Source of the DNA: Tethya wilhelma
Taxonomy: Eukaryota; Porifera; Demospongiae; Tethyida; Tethyidae
Assembly (NCBI GenBank): GCA_964030475.1
Contig: CAXIPT010000003.1
Span: forward strand, 1,907,058-1,971,057
Length of the DNA stretch: 64,000 nucleotides
Direction: 5' to 3'
A program made the position numbers and the translations under genes. The notes below the pieces were generated by a model. It did no database searches. It was not told the origin of the DNA and was given only the letters and a program-made list of their open reading frames with translations. Positions 43,504 to 54,839 of this stretch are shown here, piece by piece (position 1 is the first letter of the stretch; each line of letters begins with the position of its first letter).

Positions 43504-44666
43504 TCATGGATATACAGGATACACATTAACTGTAGTCATTTTAAACCCGTTTCCGTTGTCAAAGACATAAGCAACACTGTATCCTTTTGAGCTTATCGTC
43601 TGAGATGATCCTGCTACATATATCTGGTACCCAGATTTCATCCAGGTTGTACCCACCTTGCCATCTGTGAACGTCTGATTTACAGGTACAATTCCAAACG
43701 CTTCCAATCTTACAGTGAAATTTTTGAAATATTTCAGACAAGCATCACAGTTGACTTCCAGCAGGTTTTCATTGACTGTACCAGGCATGACCTTACAGCA
43801 ATCTGGACTGTAGTAATAGTGGTTGTTGCCGAGACTGTGTGTGGAAGCAATCCATGGTACCGATGTATTTATTGGTCTCTGAAAGTCCCAAACTAGACCC
43901 ATGTTGAGGTGGTTGATGGACTGTTGAAACGAAGATGTTATTGCAGGGCATGTAGAAGAAACAAAACTACGGTAGCCGTAGAACTGAATCGTAGCTGAAG
44001 TTGAGCTGGTACAGAATGAAAAGCATGTTGTGAGGCATTGCAGAGTACTCCGTAAAAAGCGAACAATTCCAGGTGCTTGTCCTCTTACTGGGTATGGGTT
44101 TGGATTACCAGAAGTCTGTACATTAAGGTAGCCATTATTGTTCTCAGTACGTAACAGAGGCACATTTCCATACTGATCAGGCCTACCGTAAACATCCACT
44201 TGTTGAATTTGATTGGCTAGGACCCCATTTCGTGCTAGCCACTCTGACTGATATTCATAATGATCAGCAAGTGCATGGTATCCATCGTCTCCGGTGATTT
44301 GGTAGGCATTCATCAAAGATTGATAACAATCGTAAAAATTGTTGCTAGCTCGTATTCTGTACACATAAAACTCGTTCCTATCTCTGTTAAGGACTGAGCG
44401 ATCCCTTCCCCAATTAATAGCAAATTGCTCACTCTCGGTATAGTTGCTACAAAAGCAGTATTGCGTTCACCAGTGTAGCAAGATGCTCCACTTACATGTG
44501 CCCTGAGATCATCATTGTTTCCAAGAGGCTGAAATCCATCTCTGAAAATTTCATTAGGACCACGAAAATCAGCTCGGTAAACAAAACTTGCAGGAACTGC
44601 TTCGATAGTACAGAGGAAGCAACAGATTGTAATCCAACCAAACGTTAGTAGTCGGTAAGTAGCCAT
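43504..44666 (-). CDS. Pertussis-toxin-S1-like ADP-ribosyltransferase, copy 2, one frameshift
   Basis: It encodes an N-terminal signal peptide (ATG at 44666, hydrophobic core WITICCFLCTI), then the S1-like catalytic fold: R-x-D-x-R (FVYRADFR), HVSG, the Glu-bearing QSEWLAR and NPNPYPVRG. A C-terminal region of about 130 residues follows, with HYYYSPDCCKV and FTDGKVG, ending VYPVYP; I recognise no family for it. In the bacterial family the enzyme transfers ADP-ribose from NAD to a host protein; the target here is unknown. One frameshift near 44.44 kb divides it into two overlapping open frames; the downstream 286-codon frame is otherwise clean. Several cysteines suggest a disulphide-bonded secreted protein. 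It may be active if the shift is a sequencing error, otherwise a young pseudogene. Confidence 0.75.
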
Positions 44667-45626
44667 GATTATATGAATGTGACAACACTAAGTCCATGCA
44701 GCTGTAGTAAAAATTAATGTGGCTGACCTTGTAGACTTGTACAACTTAATACAGCTTTAATAAAGTCCAAATCTGTATAATTATCTATATCCGTTGGTTT
44801 AAATAGTCACATTCTGAACATTGAAGACATAAATACACATGCATTCACTGTGTCATGGTTTCTAGTGAATGAAGACATTTTACATGGTCTTGAATGACAA
44901 AGAAACTTGAAACCAGAACATGAATGTCTTCATTCAGCAGAAACCAGATGGCAGAAACCATATTATGCATATACATACAGAATTATAGTGTGACTCAGTC
45001 TTTATAATGTCTTCAGAGTCTCTTCACATAGAAACAGTATAAACTGTTGTCTTTGGTCATACAATTTTATATTGTCCTTAGAACTTGCTATTCAACTATA
45101 CATAGTTCTATAGTTCCATAGAAAGCATCTTACAAGATTCCAATTTTCTATTGATCATGTATGAAATGCTAGCCAACCACATGCACAAAGGGTCCTAATT
45201 AACAGCTTTCAAGAATCAGCTACAGCTGCAGGATTCACATTACATTTAACTACAAAAGGATAGCTATATATACCTGTCAGTTGAATTCCTGCAGTGCCTG
45301 TCTTGATTGCTTCATGGGAATGGCCTTTGGAGGGTTTGCATAATTTTTGCACATGTGCTTCTCAGCTTATATGAGGGAGAAAACAATAATTATTATTGTG
45401 TATGTAGCATAGGAAAGAAAGATCTGTGGTGTGATAATGATGATCACTTTCAATTTTCTTTGAGGAAATTGAAGTTCACACAATTTTATCATGAAACACC
45501 ATGCAAATTGGCCTCGGAAGATCAAAATTAAGTCTTCCTGGACTAGATTTTTAAAATAACCATCCAGCACTCATACTATACTTTGACTATACTCTAGAGT
45601 TTGCATTAACTATATAATATTATTAT
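44667..45626. other. AT-rich spacer
   Basis: Nothing supported beyond short open frames. A short inverted repeat of GAATGAAGACATT and AATGTCTTCATTC lies at 44865-44937. Confidence 0.4.
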
Positions 45627-47020
45627 CATACGTACGGTAGTAGGAATGGGCCGACTGTCCCATACACACAATACAAAATGTTTATCACCATAAAAATCTA
45701 GCAAGACAAAGTTAAACCTTCAAACTTGCTCAGAAAGCTCTCTCAGACAGATTAACAAACGCTTGCATAGCCTAAAACTCACAGAAGCTTTCATAAGCAC
45801 TCGTAGCGAGCGCTAGTTAGAAGCTACACCCACGCAATTTTGTTCTCACCGTCTTACTTACTCACCGTACTAACTGACTTACTTGAAGGCGATGAGAGAA
45901 ACAAAAGACGTTGAGCTTGCAGGGGGTGGCGACTCCCATATGTACTGTACTTGGAGCCGCGACCGCGGTCAAGATGACGGTCAACGGTCAAAATGAGATT
46001 TTAGTGCTGGTCAACGGTCAAAATGAAATTTAGACGACCAAAGTTGGTAAAGGTCGTCAGTCAAGCGCGAATTTCACAGTTCAGTCAACGATCAAAATCA
46101 AATTTTAGGCAAGGTCAACGGTCAAAATGGAAATTTTGGACGGTCAAGATCTTGACCGCGGTCGCGGCTCCAAGTACAGTACATATGGGAGTCGCCACCC
46201 CCTAAGCTTGTTTTGACTACACAGAACAACTTGTTCTCATCTGGACCAGTGCCTTTTACACTCGCTTTCTGCCCAAATGTGTTAAAACAAGAGCTAGAAA
46301 GCTTTAAAACTTAGTACTATGATAATATTATAAATTCATACACTTCAATGCAGCCATCTTTTGTAGGTAGAGGTCAAAGGTCGTTATCTATCCACGTGGC
46401 ATTTAATGCGCATGCGCATTAGTCTAATAGTACTGCTACTCGTAAGGACTTACTAAGTCCCTGATATAGTCTCCTCACTTTAGTGTTGAAAAAAGTGAGT
46501 GAACAAGTATAGTAAAAATTTCATAAAAATTAACAGTGTAGGAATGGGCAGTACGGTAAAAAGTAAGGAAACAAGGCATGTTGCAATTTCGGCACATGAC
46601 TACTTCATTTTTTTATGCTCAAGTAGAGTATTGAGGATTAACTAAAACAACTTTGCCTAGATTGCCTGGCTTATATATACTTTGCCCCACTTAGCTAGCT
46701 AACAGTTAAGTTTCACACCTAATCCATCAGCATACACTCCCTGTCAGTAATCCGACCATAAGGTGGCACACTCTGCAGCATACTGATTGGCATGCATGAT
46801 CTATGAATTCCAACCATTATTTTATCCAGGCATGTACAACATTGTTTGAAGCATATCAATACTTATTTTCATATGACAGGATGTATGAGGAATCAAAAAT
46901 GAAAATGAAGTAGTCATGTGCCGAAATTGCGACATGCCTTGTTTCCTTACTTTTTACCGCACTGCCCATTCCTACACTGTTAATTTTTATGAAATTTTTA
47001 CTATACTTGTATTAAATTTT
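45627..47020. mobile_element. Fold-back element FB1, carrying a nested MITE
   Basis: It starts with CATACGTACGGTAGTAGGAATGGGCCGACTGTCCC. It contains inverted arms around 46490-46615 and 46905-47010 (GTAGGAATGGGCAGT versus ACTGCCCATTCCTAC; CAATTTCGGCACATGACTAC versus its complement). The same blocks recur at 51846-53110 and 53114-54427. No transposase is present. The hAT-like element at 45920-46204 is inserted in it. Confidence 0.8.
45920..46204. mobile_element. hAT-like MITE with 55-bp perfect inverted repeats
   Basis: Left end 45921-45975 and right end 46149-46203 are perfect reverse complements over 55 bases (AGGGGGTGGCGACTCCCATA at the outer end). The interior has GGTCAACGGTCAAAATG repeats. 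AGCTTG flanks both sides. The related fold-back element at 53030-53045 shows the uninterrupted site (AAAACAAGCTCAACG), proving insertion. CAGGGG-type ends suggest hAT. Confidence 0.9.
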
Positions 47021-47096
47021 ATTATACTATCAGCTGTACTATCTATACTCAGTCTGTCTATGTATACACCATTCATGATTATAGTAATGGTTCACG

Positions 47097-47160
47097 GGTA
47101 GATGGGGTAAACACTGACTGTTGTTTTCTTGTACCCTTTTCCACTACCAAACTAAGTGTA
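47097..47160 (-). pseudogene. Relic of a third ADP-ribosyltransferase C terminus
   Basis: On the minus strand this reads a short frame matching the last about 20 codons of copies 1 and 2, including the terminal VYPIYP and stop. Nothing upstream matches. It is cut off next to the end of fold-back element FB1, so the rest was probably lost to transposition or deletion. Confidence 0.65.
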
Positions 47161-47186
47161 CTTCTTAGTATAAATGAAAGCACCAA

Positions 47187-47743
47187 GGTGCATAAGCCTC
47201 GGCGCACCCACTGAGCATGCACAACTAAACATGTATGCGTGACCTATGACCAGCACAGCCCACTGAGAGGTCAGCCTATAGCAAATTCTAGTCTGCTGCA
47301 ACTACAGATGTATTGAGCTGTGGTCAGCCTAGTTAGAAGCTATGCCAGTCAGCCTGGGTGCTAAGTAGTCAGTGGCCATACAGCCAATAGACAGCCACAC
47401 TGAAATATCTATACATGCCAATATGCTTACATAGAAAGCAGCCAACCCCTGTCTGACTTGCCAAAAAATAATGACCAATGTAACAGCAACAGCTGAGCAG
47501 CAGCAGCAGCACTGATCAAACAGCATCTTCATGCAGTGAGCATTACTGAATTCTAGATAACGCACACTAGATTAATAGGCGTGGTCTCGAAGCTAAGCGC
47601 TCAAAGAAGCACAAAAGCCTCAAATCTCAGCAACTACAGTGTTTTGGAGAGCAGAAAATGTAATTTTACAAGATCATTCATTTTTATGAACGTAAGTACC
47701 ATTCATTTTTTTGCTAGAGCTGTCTTTCTTGAGATTTCGATGG

Positions 47744-47774
<31 letters not shown>

Positions 47775-48885
47775 GGACAAAACGACTACCAGTCTACAGG
47801 ACGACCTACAATTTTCAGTCACACCCGGAAATGAAAAATGCACCCGGAAGTGGGATTTTAGATAGAGAAATTTGTATGGGGAAATTTTTAGATGGCCGCC
47901 TGAAAAGCTCCTGAAACAAGTTGACACTACGAGCTATTGAGGGGACTATGGCGACATTTGACTAGTTTTCAAGGTAAAACAACTTATTTTTACCATGTTT
48001 GAGCTTTCTTTAGCTACCTAACATGAATTTGTAGCATAACTAAGCTTTATTTATACAGGTACTTATGGCAAAAATTTCATTTTAGCCATTTTCACTAAAA
48101 ATGGGCACTCGGTTCCTGCCATTGAAATGTCTCTAGATTCTATCTACGAGGTATTCAAAGCCTCTTTTACTTGAATTTTGCCACAAGATATTCAACAAAA
48201 CCTTTTCCCAGCTGTAGAGACCAAGCAAAATTAGTTAGTTTTACCATTTTTAAAAGCTTTCTGTATCACAGCTCTTGTTTTGCAGGACACTGTATTAAAC
48301 TGTTTACAAAAGTACTGTTATATTTCTTACTATTTATGATTGTCATTATATTTAATGCTTTGTTTTTTTCATTCACCACAGCAGGAACCATCACCCCTGT
48401 TTGATGATTATTGAGCTGTGTCATGTTCAGAACAAATGGGCACTAGAATAGAAAAAATCCAGCACAATCAGTTATCATTGATTGATAGGATACATTATGA
48501 TATTTAACATATTAAATAGTGCAATTGATTTTCTTTGAATAACGAAAGATATTCACAGTGAAAGATTGGAAATTGTTCAATTTTGTCCATTTCAATTTCT
48601 TGGCTCACGTGCAAACTTTGTGTGACGTAAAACGTGAATAATAGAATTAATGCGCAGCTGCCAAGGACTCAGCATTTGTTACACTAAGTAGTCGCAATCT
48701 CACTGATGGAAATTGTGCGAGGGAACACTTCGCTTACGTCATGAAACATAGACTACGAAATGATTGGCATGGAAACCAGAATGCACGTGTTTCCCGGCTG
48801 TGACTGAAAATGTATGGGAAATTGTAGGTCGTAGTGCAGACTGTACCGTAATCCTCTGCACGTGCTACGCACGCGCCGAGGCTTA
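47187..48885. mobile_element. Probable composite inverted-repeat element
   Basis: The ends AAGCCTCGGCGC (47202) and GCGCCGAGGCTT (48873) are inverted. Inner inverted pairs around 47771-47830 (CAGGACGACCTACAATTTTC) and 48795-48840 (TTGTAGGTCG) support a larger foldback. A (CAGA)n microsatellite lies at 47748-47775. No transposase was recognised. Confidence 0.5.
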
Positions 48886-48886
48886 A

Positions 48887-49272
48887 AGGTGCTATTGCAC
48901 GGAAGCGGCAACTTTTTGAAAAAATGGCCCAAAAATCAATACTGAAATCTGATTGGTTGAAAATACGTCATTGGAATGCAATTTGTGCTCCTATTTTCGC
49001 GTTGACTCCAACGTACGCATAATTTTTTTTGTGACCACATGGCAAGTTGCAGCTATTTGACATACTTATACGCTTAGACTTACACTTATTTAGCTTATTT
49101 CTTCCCCGTTCCTTCTCTTGGTGTGCTTCTGCTGCTCATCATGTCTTGTAAGCGTTCAAATTCAAACTGCACGCGGTCGCACATTTTAATACACGCATAT
49201 TGTTCTACACACATTATGGCTTCACTACGCAGTGTAAATTACTACGCGTACAACTTCCGTGCAATAGCACCT
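48887..49272. mobile_element. MITE with 19-bp perfect inverted repeats, 386 bp
   Basis: The left end AGGTGCTATTGCACGGAAG (48887-48905) and right end CTTCCGTGCAATAGCACCT (49254-49272) are exact reverse complements. The interior is non-coding. The superfamily is not certain from the ends. Confidence 0.9.
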
Positions 49273-49584
49273 GAATAGCATAGAATAGCATGCAATAGCT
49301 CCTGAACCTCTTTGTTTTTCCTAATTGTTGCACACGGTTTTGAATTTCTCTCTTTTTGTGCCTAGCTTAAAGATTTTTCTCACTATGTATGAATGGCACT
49401 GTTCCTTTTTTTTGTGGCGTTCAACTAACAGTTATTGTTCATGCTGAGCAGATCATGTAAAATTTATCATTATCAATAATAATAGTTATACATTCAACAT
49501 AATCATGTACTGTGCATGAGATTGTGTATACACACTCCTGATACTCTCAAATAAACGTTTAAGACATTATCGTCATTGAGGCAA

Positions 49585-51779
49585 TCAACACTGATTTACT
49601 GACTGCCTTGAGTCATTAGTTATCCCATAGATACCTGCAGGTAGTGCTGGCTTGTTGATCACAGTACTTCCATAGATACCTGCTGCTACCTCATGGCCAC
49701 TTCTTCCATACACACCTTCTTCTGCAGTACTATGATCAATTATTGCATTCTCGTTTGCAAACACAGCATTTTTTCCAAAGGTATTCAAGGGTATGTAGTC
49801 GTACACATGAGTTGAGTCACTCTGGCTAGTTGAACAAAATGTATGGTCATCAAAAGGCTGCATAATTAATATGTATGATAACAACAGTGATCTTAATTGT
49901 AGACCATCCAACATATCAGTATTACACATGCACCTTATAATTTATGGCATAATATTATACTTACTACATCAGGTAGTGACCTTTGCATTGTATACCGAAA
50001 TCTGGCTCGTTGCTCTTTCGAAGACTTTACACTGTTTACAGCCTGCCTGAGTCTAAGATAAAAATTAATTACTATAATATTTGACTATCAATAAATTATT
50101 ATATAGAAGCACATGTGCATTAAATTCATGAATGTCAATCTGTATTGAGAGATTTTACAGTATAGCTCAAGTAGTCTCACTTACTCAAATGTTTTATGTT
50201 TCTTGATAAACCTTATATTCCAAACTATGATGAAGCAACAGATCAAACTTAAAATTAACAAACAGCTGATAAGTAGCAGACCACTGACCACTGCTATTAC
50301 GACAATAGCATAAACAGGCAAAACATTTGCAACACTGCTGTCTTTTGCAATTGTACGTTGAGTTGATTCTTCTATTGTTGAAATATTAGATATATTCTCA
50401 TCGGTTGAAGCTTGGTATGTTGTTAGGGGTTGGGTTGTTTCCTCAGTTGTTGGAGCCTGGGTTGCTTCAATAGTTGTTGGATGCTCGGTTGTTAATTCTT
50501 CAGTTGTTGGAGGCTGGGTTTCCATAGTCGTTGAATGCTCGGTTGTTTGCTCAGTTGTTGGAGGCTGGGTTGTTTCCATAGTCGTTGGATGCTGGGTTGT
50601 TTCTTCGGTTGTTGGAGGCTGGGTTGTTTCTTCAGTTGTTGGAGGCTGGGTTGTTTCCATAGTCGTTGGATGCTGGGTTGTTTCTTTGGTTGTTGGAGGC
50701 TGGGTTGTTTCCATAGTTGTTGGAGGCTGGGTTGTTTCCATAATTGTTGTTTCTTCAGTTGTTTCCTCAGTTGTTGGAGGCTGGGTTGTTTTCATTGTTG
50801 TTGGATGCTGGGTTGTTTCTTCAGTTGTTGGAGGCTGGGTTGTTTCCATAGTCATTGGATGCTGGGTTGGTTCTTCGGTTGTTGGAGGCTGGGTTGTTTC
50901 CATAGTTGTTGGAGGCTGGGTTGTTTCCATAGTTGTTGTTTCTTCGGTTGTTTCTTCAGTTGTTGGAGGCTGGGTTGTTTCCATAGTTGTTGGATGCTGG
51001 GTTGTTTCTTCAGTTGTTGGAGGCTGGGTTGTTTCCATAGTTGTTGGAGGCTGGGTTGTTTCCATAGTTGTTGTTTCTTCGGTTGTTTCTTCAGTTGTTG
51101 GAGGCTGGGTTGTTTCCATAGTTGTTGGATGCTGGGTTGTTTCTTCAGTTGTTGGAGGCTGGGTTGTTTCCATAGTTGTTGGATGCTCGGTTGTTTCTTC
51201 AGTTGTTGGAGGCTGGGTTGTTTCCATAGTTGTTGGATGCTCAGTTGTTTCCATAGTTGTTGGATATTGGGTTGTTTCTTCAGTTGTTGGAGGCTGGGTT
51301 GTTTCCATAATCATTGGATGCTCGGTTGTTTCCTCAGTTGTTGGAGGCTGGGTTGTTTCCATAGTTGTTGGAGGCTGGGTTGTTTCCATTGTTGTTGAAT
51401 GCTGGGTTGTTTCTTCAGTTGTTGGAGGCTGGGTTGTTTCCATAGTCCTTGGATGCTCGGTTGTTTCCTCAGTTGTTGGAGGCTGGGTTGTTTCCATAGT
51501 TATTGGATGCTCGGTTGTTTGCTCAGTTGTTGGAGGCTGGGTTGTTTCCTCTGTTGTTTCCTCAGTTGTTGGAGACTGGGTTGTTTGTTGAGTTGCTTGA
51601 ACCCGGGTTGTTTCTTCGGTTATTGAAGCTTGGGTTGTTTCTTCAGTTGTTAGGGGATATGTTGTTTTTTCAGTTGTGTGAGGTTGGGTTCCTTCTTCTA
51701 TTGTCAATGTATGGGCTGCTTCTTCAGTTGTTGATGTGAGAGCTTTAGTTGTTTCTTCTGTCATTACACCTTTGGACAA
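49585..51779 (-). CDS. Receptor A: Thr-rich stalk, membrane span, tyrosine tail (5' partial)
   Basis: Exons: 50185-about 51779 (stalk and membrane span), 49965-50052, 49585-49857, joined in phase. The stalk is about 440 residues of TTEETTQPPTTMETTQPPT-like repeats, a mucin-type O-glycosylation region. The membrane span (VLPVYAIVVIAVVSGLLLIS) and the following basic residues closely match receptors B and C. The tail exon encodes PFDDHTFC, HVYDYIPLNTFGKN, GVYGR, GIYGST and GIYGIT. B and C carry cadherin repeats upstream of the same stalk, but here no ectodomain or signal exon was found. The upstream region is filled by fold-back elements, so the gene may be truncated. Confidence 0.75.
50440..51760 (-). 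repeat. Coding minisatellite of the Thr-rich stalk
   Basis: Units of 30 to 60 bases related to GGTTGTTTCCATAGTTGTTGG (plus-strand reading) are repeated several dozen times, with higher-order blocks including the 'EETTEETTTMETTQPPTTMET' arrangement three times. All units keep the reading frame. Copy number probably varies between individuals. Confidence 0.9.
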
Positions 51780-51845
51780 TTATTATAGTATGGATGTATT
51801 TAAGTAATAAAAACAGTAATTATAAAGTTCAAACAAAGCAATGAT

Positions 51846-53110
51846 CATACGTACGGTAGTACGTATAGTAGGAATGGGCCGACTGTCCCATAGACACAAT
51901 ACAAAATGTTTATGCATGCTCATAAATTTTTAGAGTATGACAGCTAAGCCTTCAGACATGGATTAAAGCCTCCCTTGGATAGTTTTCTAACTGCATGCAT
52001 CAACAAAACTCACAGAAACTTAATTCTAGAACACTCTGGAGAGAGCACTGGCCGGAAGCCAGAACAGTGCAATTTTGTTTTCCTCTTCCTTCTTTCCTTC
52101 CTTCCTTCCTTCCTTCCTTCCTTCCTTCCTAACTGACAAACTTGAACGTGATTTCCAGACAAACAAAAGGCATTCAGCCAGCTTTAACTGTACAGTGCAA
52201 CTTGACTTCATCTGAACTACGTACTCATTTGGTGCCTAAAAGCTACAAGTATAGTAAAAATTTCATAAAAATTACAGTGTATGAATGGGCAGTGTGGTAT
52301 AAAAGTAAGGAAACAAGGCATGTTGCAATTTCGGCACATGACTACTTCATTTTCATTTTTGATTTCTCATACATTCTGCAGCATATGAAAATAAACATTG
52401 ATATGCTTCTGTGTTGTACATGCCTGGATAAAATAATGGTTTGAATTCATAGATCATGCATGCCAATCAGTATGCTGCAGAGTGTGCCACCTTATGGTCG
52501 GATTACTGACAGGGAGTGCCGATCGATTAATTGAGGTGTGGAACTTAACTGTTAGCTAGCTAAGTGGGGCAAATTATATAAGCAGGCAATCTAGGCAAAG
52601 TTGTTTAGTTAATCCTCAATACTCTACTTGAGCATTAAAAAATGAAGTAGTCATGTGCCAAAATTGCGACATGCCTTATTTCCTTCCTTTTTACCACACT
52701 GCCCATTCCTACACTGTAATTTTTATGAAATTTTTACTATACTTGTTCATTCACTTTTTTCAACACTAAAGTGAGGAGACTATATCAAGGACTTAGTAAG
52801 TCCTTACAAAAGCTTGAGTAGCGGTACTATTAGGCTAATGCGCATGCGCATTAAATGCCATGTGGATAGATAACGACCTTTGACCTCTAGCTACAATAGA
52901 TGGCTGCATTGAAGTGTATGAATTTATATACTAAGTTTTAAAGCTTTCTAACTCTTGTTTTAACACATTTGGGCAGAAAGCGAGTGTAAAAGGCACTAGT
53001 CCAGATGAGCACAAGTTGTTCTGTGTAGTCAAAACAAGCTCAACGTCTTTTGTTTCTCTGCCGGGAACTTTTGAATCCGCGCTTTCAAGTAAGTCCGGCA
53101 GTTGAGTAAG
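51846..53110. mobile_element. Fold-back element FB2
   Basis: It shares its ends and arms with FB1: CATACGTACGGTAGTACGTA at 51846, arms near 52280-52345 and 52645-52720. Its central loop is inverted relative to FB1 (matching 46625-46900 in reverse). A (TTCC)n tract lies at 52084-52130. FB3 follows immediately. Confidence 0.75.
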
Positions 53111-53113
53111 TAT

Positions 53114-54427
53114 CATACGTACGGTAGTACGTATAGTAGGAATGGGCCGACTGTCCCATAGACACAATACAAAATGTTGGTCACTATAAAAATCTAGTTA
53201 AACAAAATTAAACCTTCAAAGTTGCTCAGAGGCTCTCATTGACAGAATACCAACTGCATGCAAGGTCTAAAGCTCACAAAAACGTTCCTCAGCACTCGTA
53301 GAGAGCGCTAGTGGGAAGCCACAATAATGCCATTTTGTTCCGCTAACGTACGTACGTACGTACTTACTTCCTAACTGACATACTTGAAAAGGATTTCCAG
53401 AGAACCAGAACTTGATGTGTTGAGCCAACTCTGAGCACAAAGTAAGTTCTTTTCATGGGTACTACATTCCTTGATACTCGTTTCAATCTCAAATAGGCCT
53501 AAACAAAAACTAGAAAGCTTTGAATCTTAGTGTATAAATTCATGTACTACAATGCAGCCATCTTTGTAGGTAGAGTTCAAAGGTCATTTATTGTCTCTCC
53601 ACGTGGCATTATTATGCGCATGCGCATTAGCCTCCTTCAGCAGAATTAAGTGTGACATTTTTGTAGCTGCTACTCAAGCTTTTTATAGGGACTAACCAGT
53701 CTCTGATAGTCTCCACACTGTAGTGTTGAAAAAGTGGATGAAAAAGTAGTAAAAATTTCAAAAAAAATATGTAGTGTAGGAATGGGCAGTGCGGTAAAAA
53801 GTATTGGAACAAGCCATGTCTCAATTTCGGCGCATGATTACTTCATTTTTTATACCCAACTTTTGCCCAGCAGTCCAGTTTAAGTTACCTATCTGTTATA
53901 GTTTACTCCACTGCTTAGCCAACTGATTAGTAGGAATTTGAACCATGCAATGAAATAACCTATGGTATACTATTGTACAGATCATTGCATTTACGACACT
54001 GCATATAATTATGCGCATGAGGATCCATAATTATGAAGGATAAAAAAAAAAATGAAGTAGTCATGTGCCGAAATTGAGACATGGCTTGTTCCAATACTTT
54101 TTACCGCACTGCCCATTCCTACACTACATATTTTTTTGAACTGATTTTTACTACTTGTTAAGTAAGTGAGAAGAAAATTGTGTGGGTGTATATAGCTTCT
54201 AACTAGCGCTCACTACAAGTGCTTATGAAAGCTTCTGTGAGTTTTAGGCCATGCAATCATTTGTTAATCTGTCTGAGAGAGCTTGAAGGTATAACTTTGC
54301 CTTGCTAGATTTTTATGGTGATAAACATTTTGTATTGTGTCTATGGGACCATAGATAATATAGGGCTATCTATGATGGGACAGTCGGCCCATTGAATTTC
54401 CTACTATACGTACTACCGTACGTATGA
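53114..54427. mobile_element. Fold-back element FB3 with complete inverted ends
   Basis: It begins CATACGTACGGTAGTACGTA and ends TACGTACTACCGTACGTATG, exact reverse complements. It has long imperfect arms (53160-53860 and 54045-54380), for example CAATTTCGGCGCATGATTAC against its near-complement at 54055-54075. It is the most complete copy of the family, about 1.3 kb, non-coding. Confidence 0.85.
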
Positions 54428-54614
54428 TATAAAACTCTGGTATAACTGTACATGTATGTAGCCATCTTGATGTTGGTATAAAGATCGTTAACAGACCACG
54501 TGGTTTGCATGCATCTAATATTATATAATTATAATGTGCATGCGCATCCAGTGTATACTAGAAAGCAGAAGCTCACGCTTTTTGTAGAGACTGACCAGTC
54601 TCTGAAAGTATATA

Positions 54615-54829
54615 CCGTATAGCGGGAAAGTTTCGCGGGGTTTAACTTTCGCGGTTTTCGCGGATCACAATCTATCCGCGAAAGTTAGTACCCGCGAAAA
54701 TCTCTCCTAACTGGATTACGTCATAATCGATCGAGCATCGATCGCTCATCCGCGAAAGTTAAACCGCAAAAATGTTTGATGAGAGCCAACCGCGAAAGTT
54801 TTACTCCGCAAAACTTTCCCGCTATACGG
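54615..54829. mobile_element. MITE, CCGTATAGCGGGAAA family, 215 bp
   Basis: The ends CCGTATAGCGGGAAAGTTT and AAACTTTCCCGCTATACGG are exact inverted repeats flanked by TA. The interior has repeated CGCGAAAGTT blocks in both orientations. It is the best-preserved member of the family in this window. Confidence 0.9.
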
Positions 54830-54839
54830 TACTCCATTG

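Noticed and set aside
50535..51626. Long plus-strand Cys/Trp-rich frames of up to 301 codons
   Set aside because: Antisense readings of the Thr-rich minisatellite; composition is dictated by the repeat and there is no start or domain.
50440..51760. CRISPR-like repeat array
   Set aside because: Repeats are contiguous coding units without unique spacers, in a eukaryotic gene.
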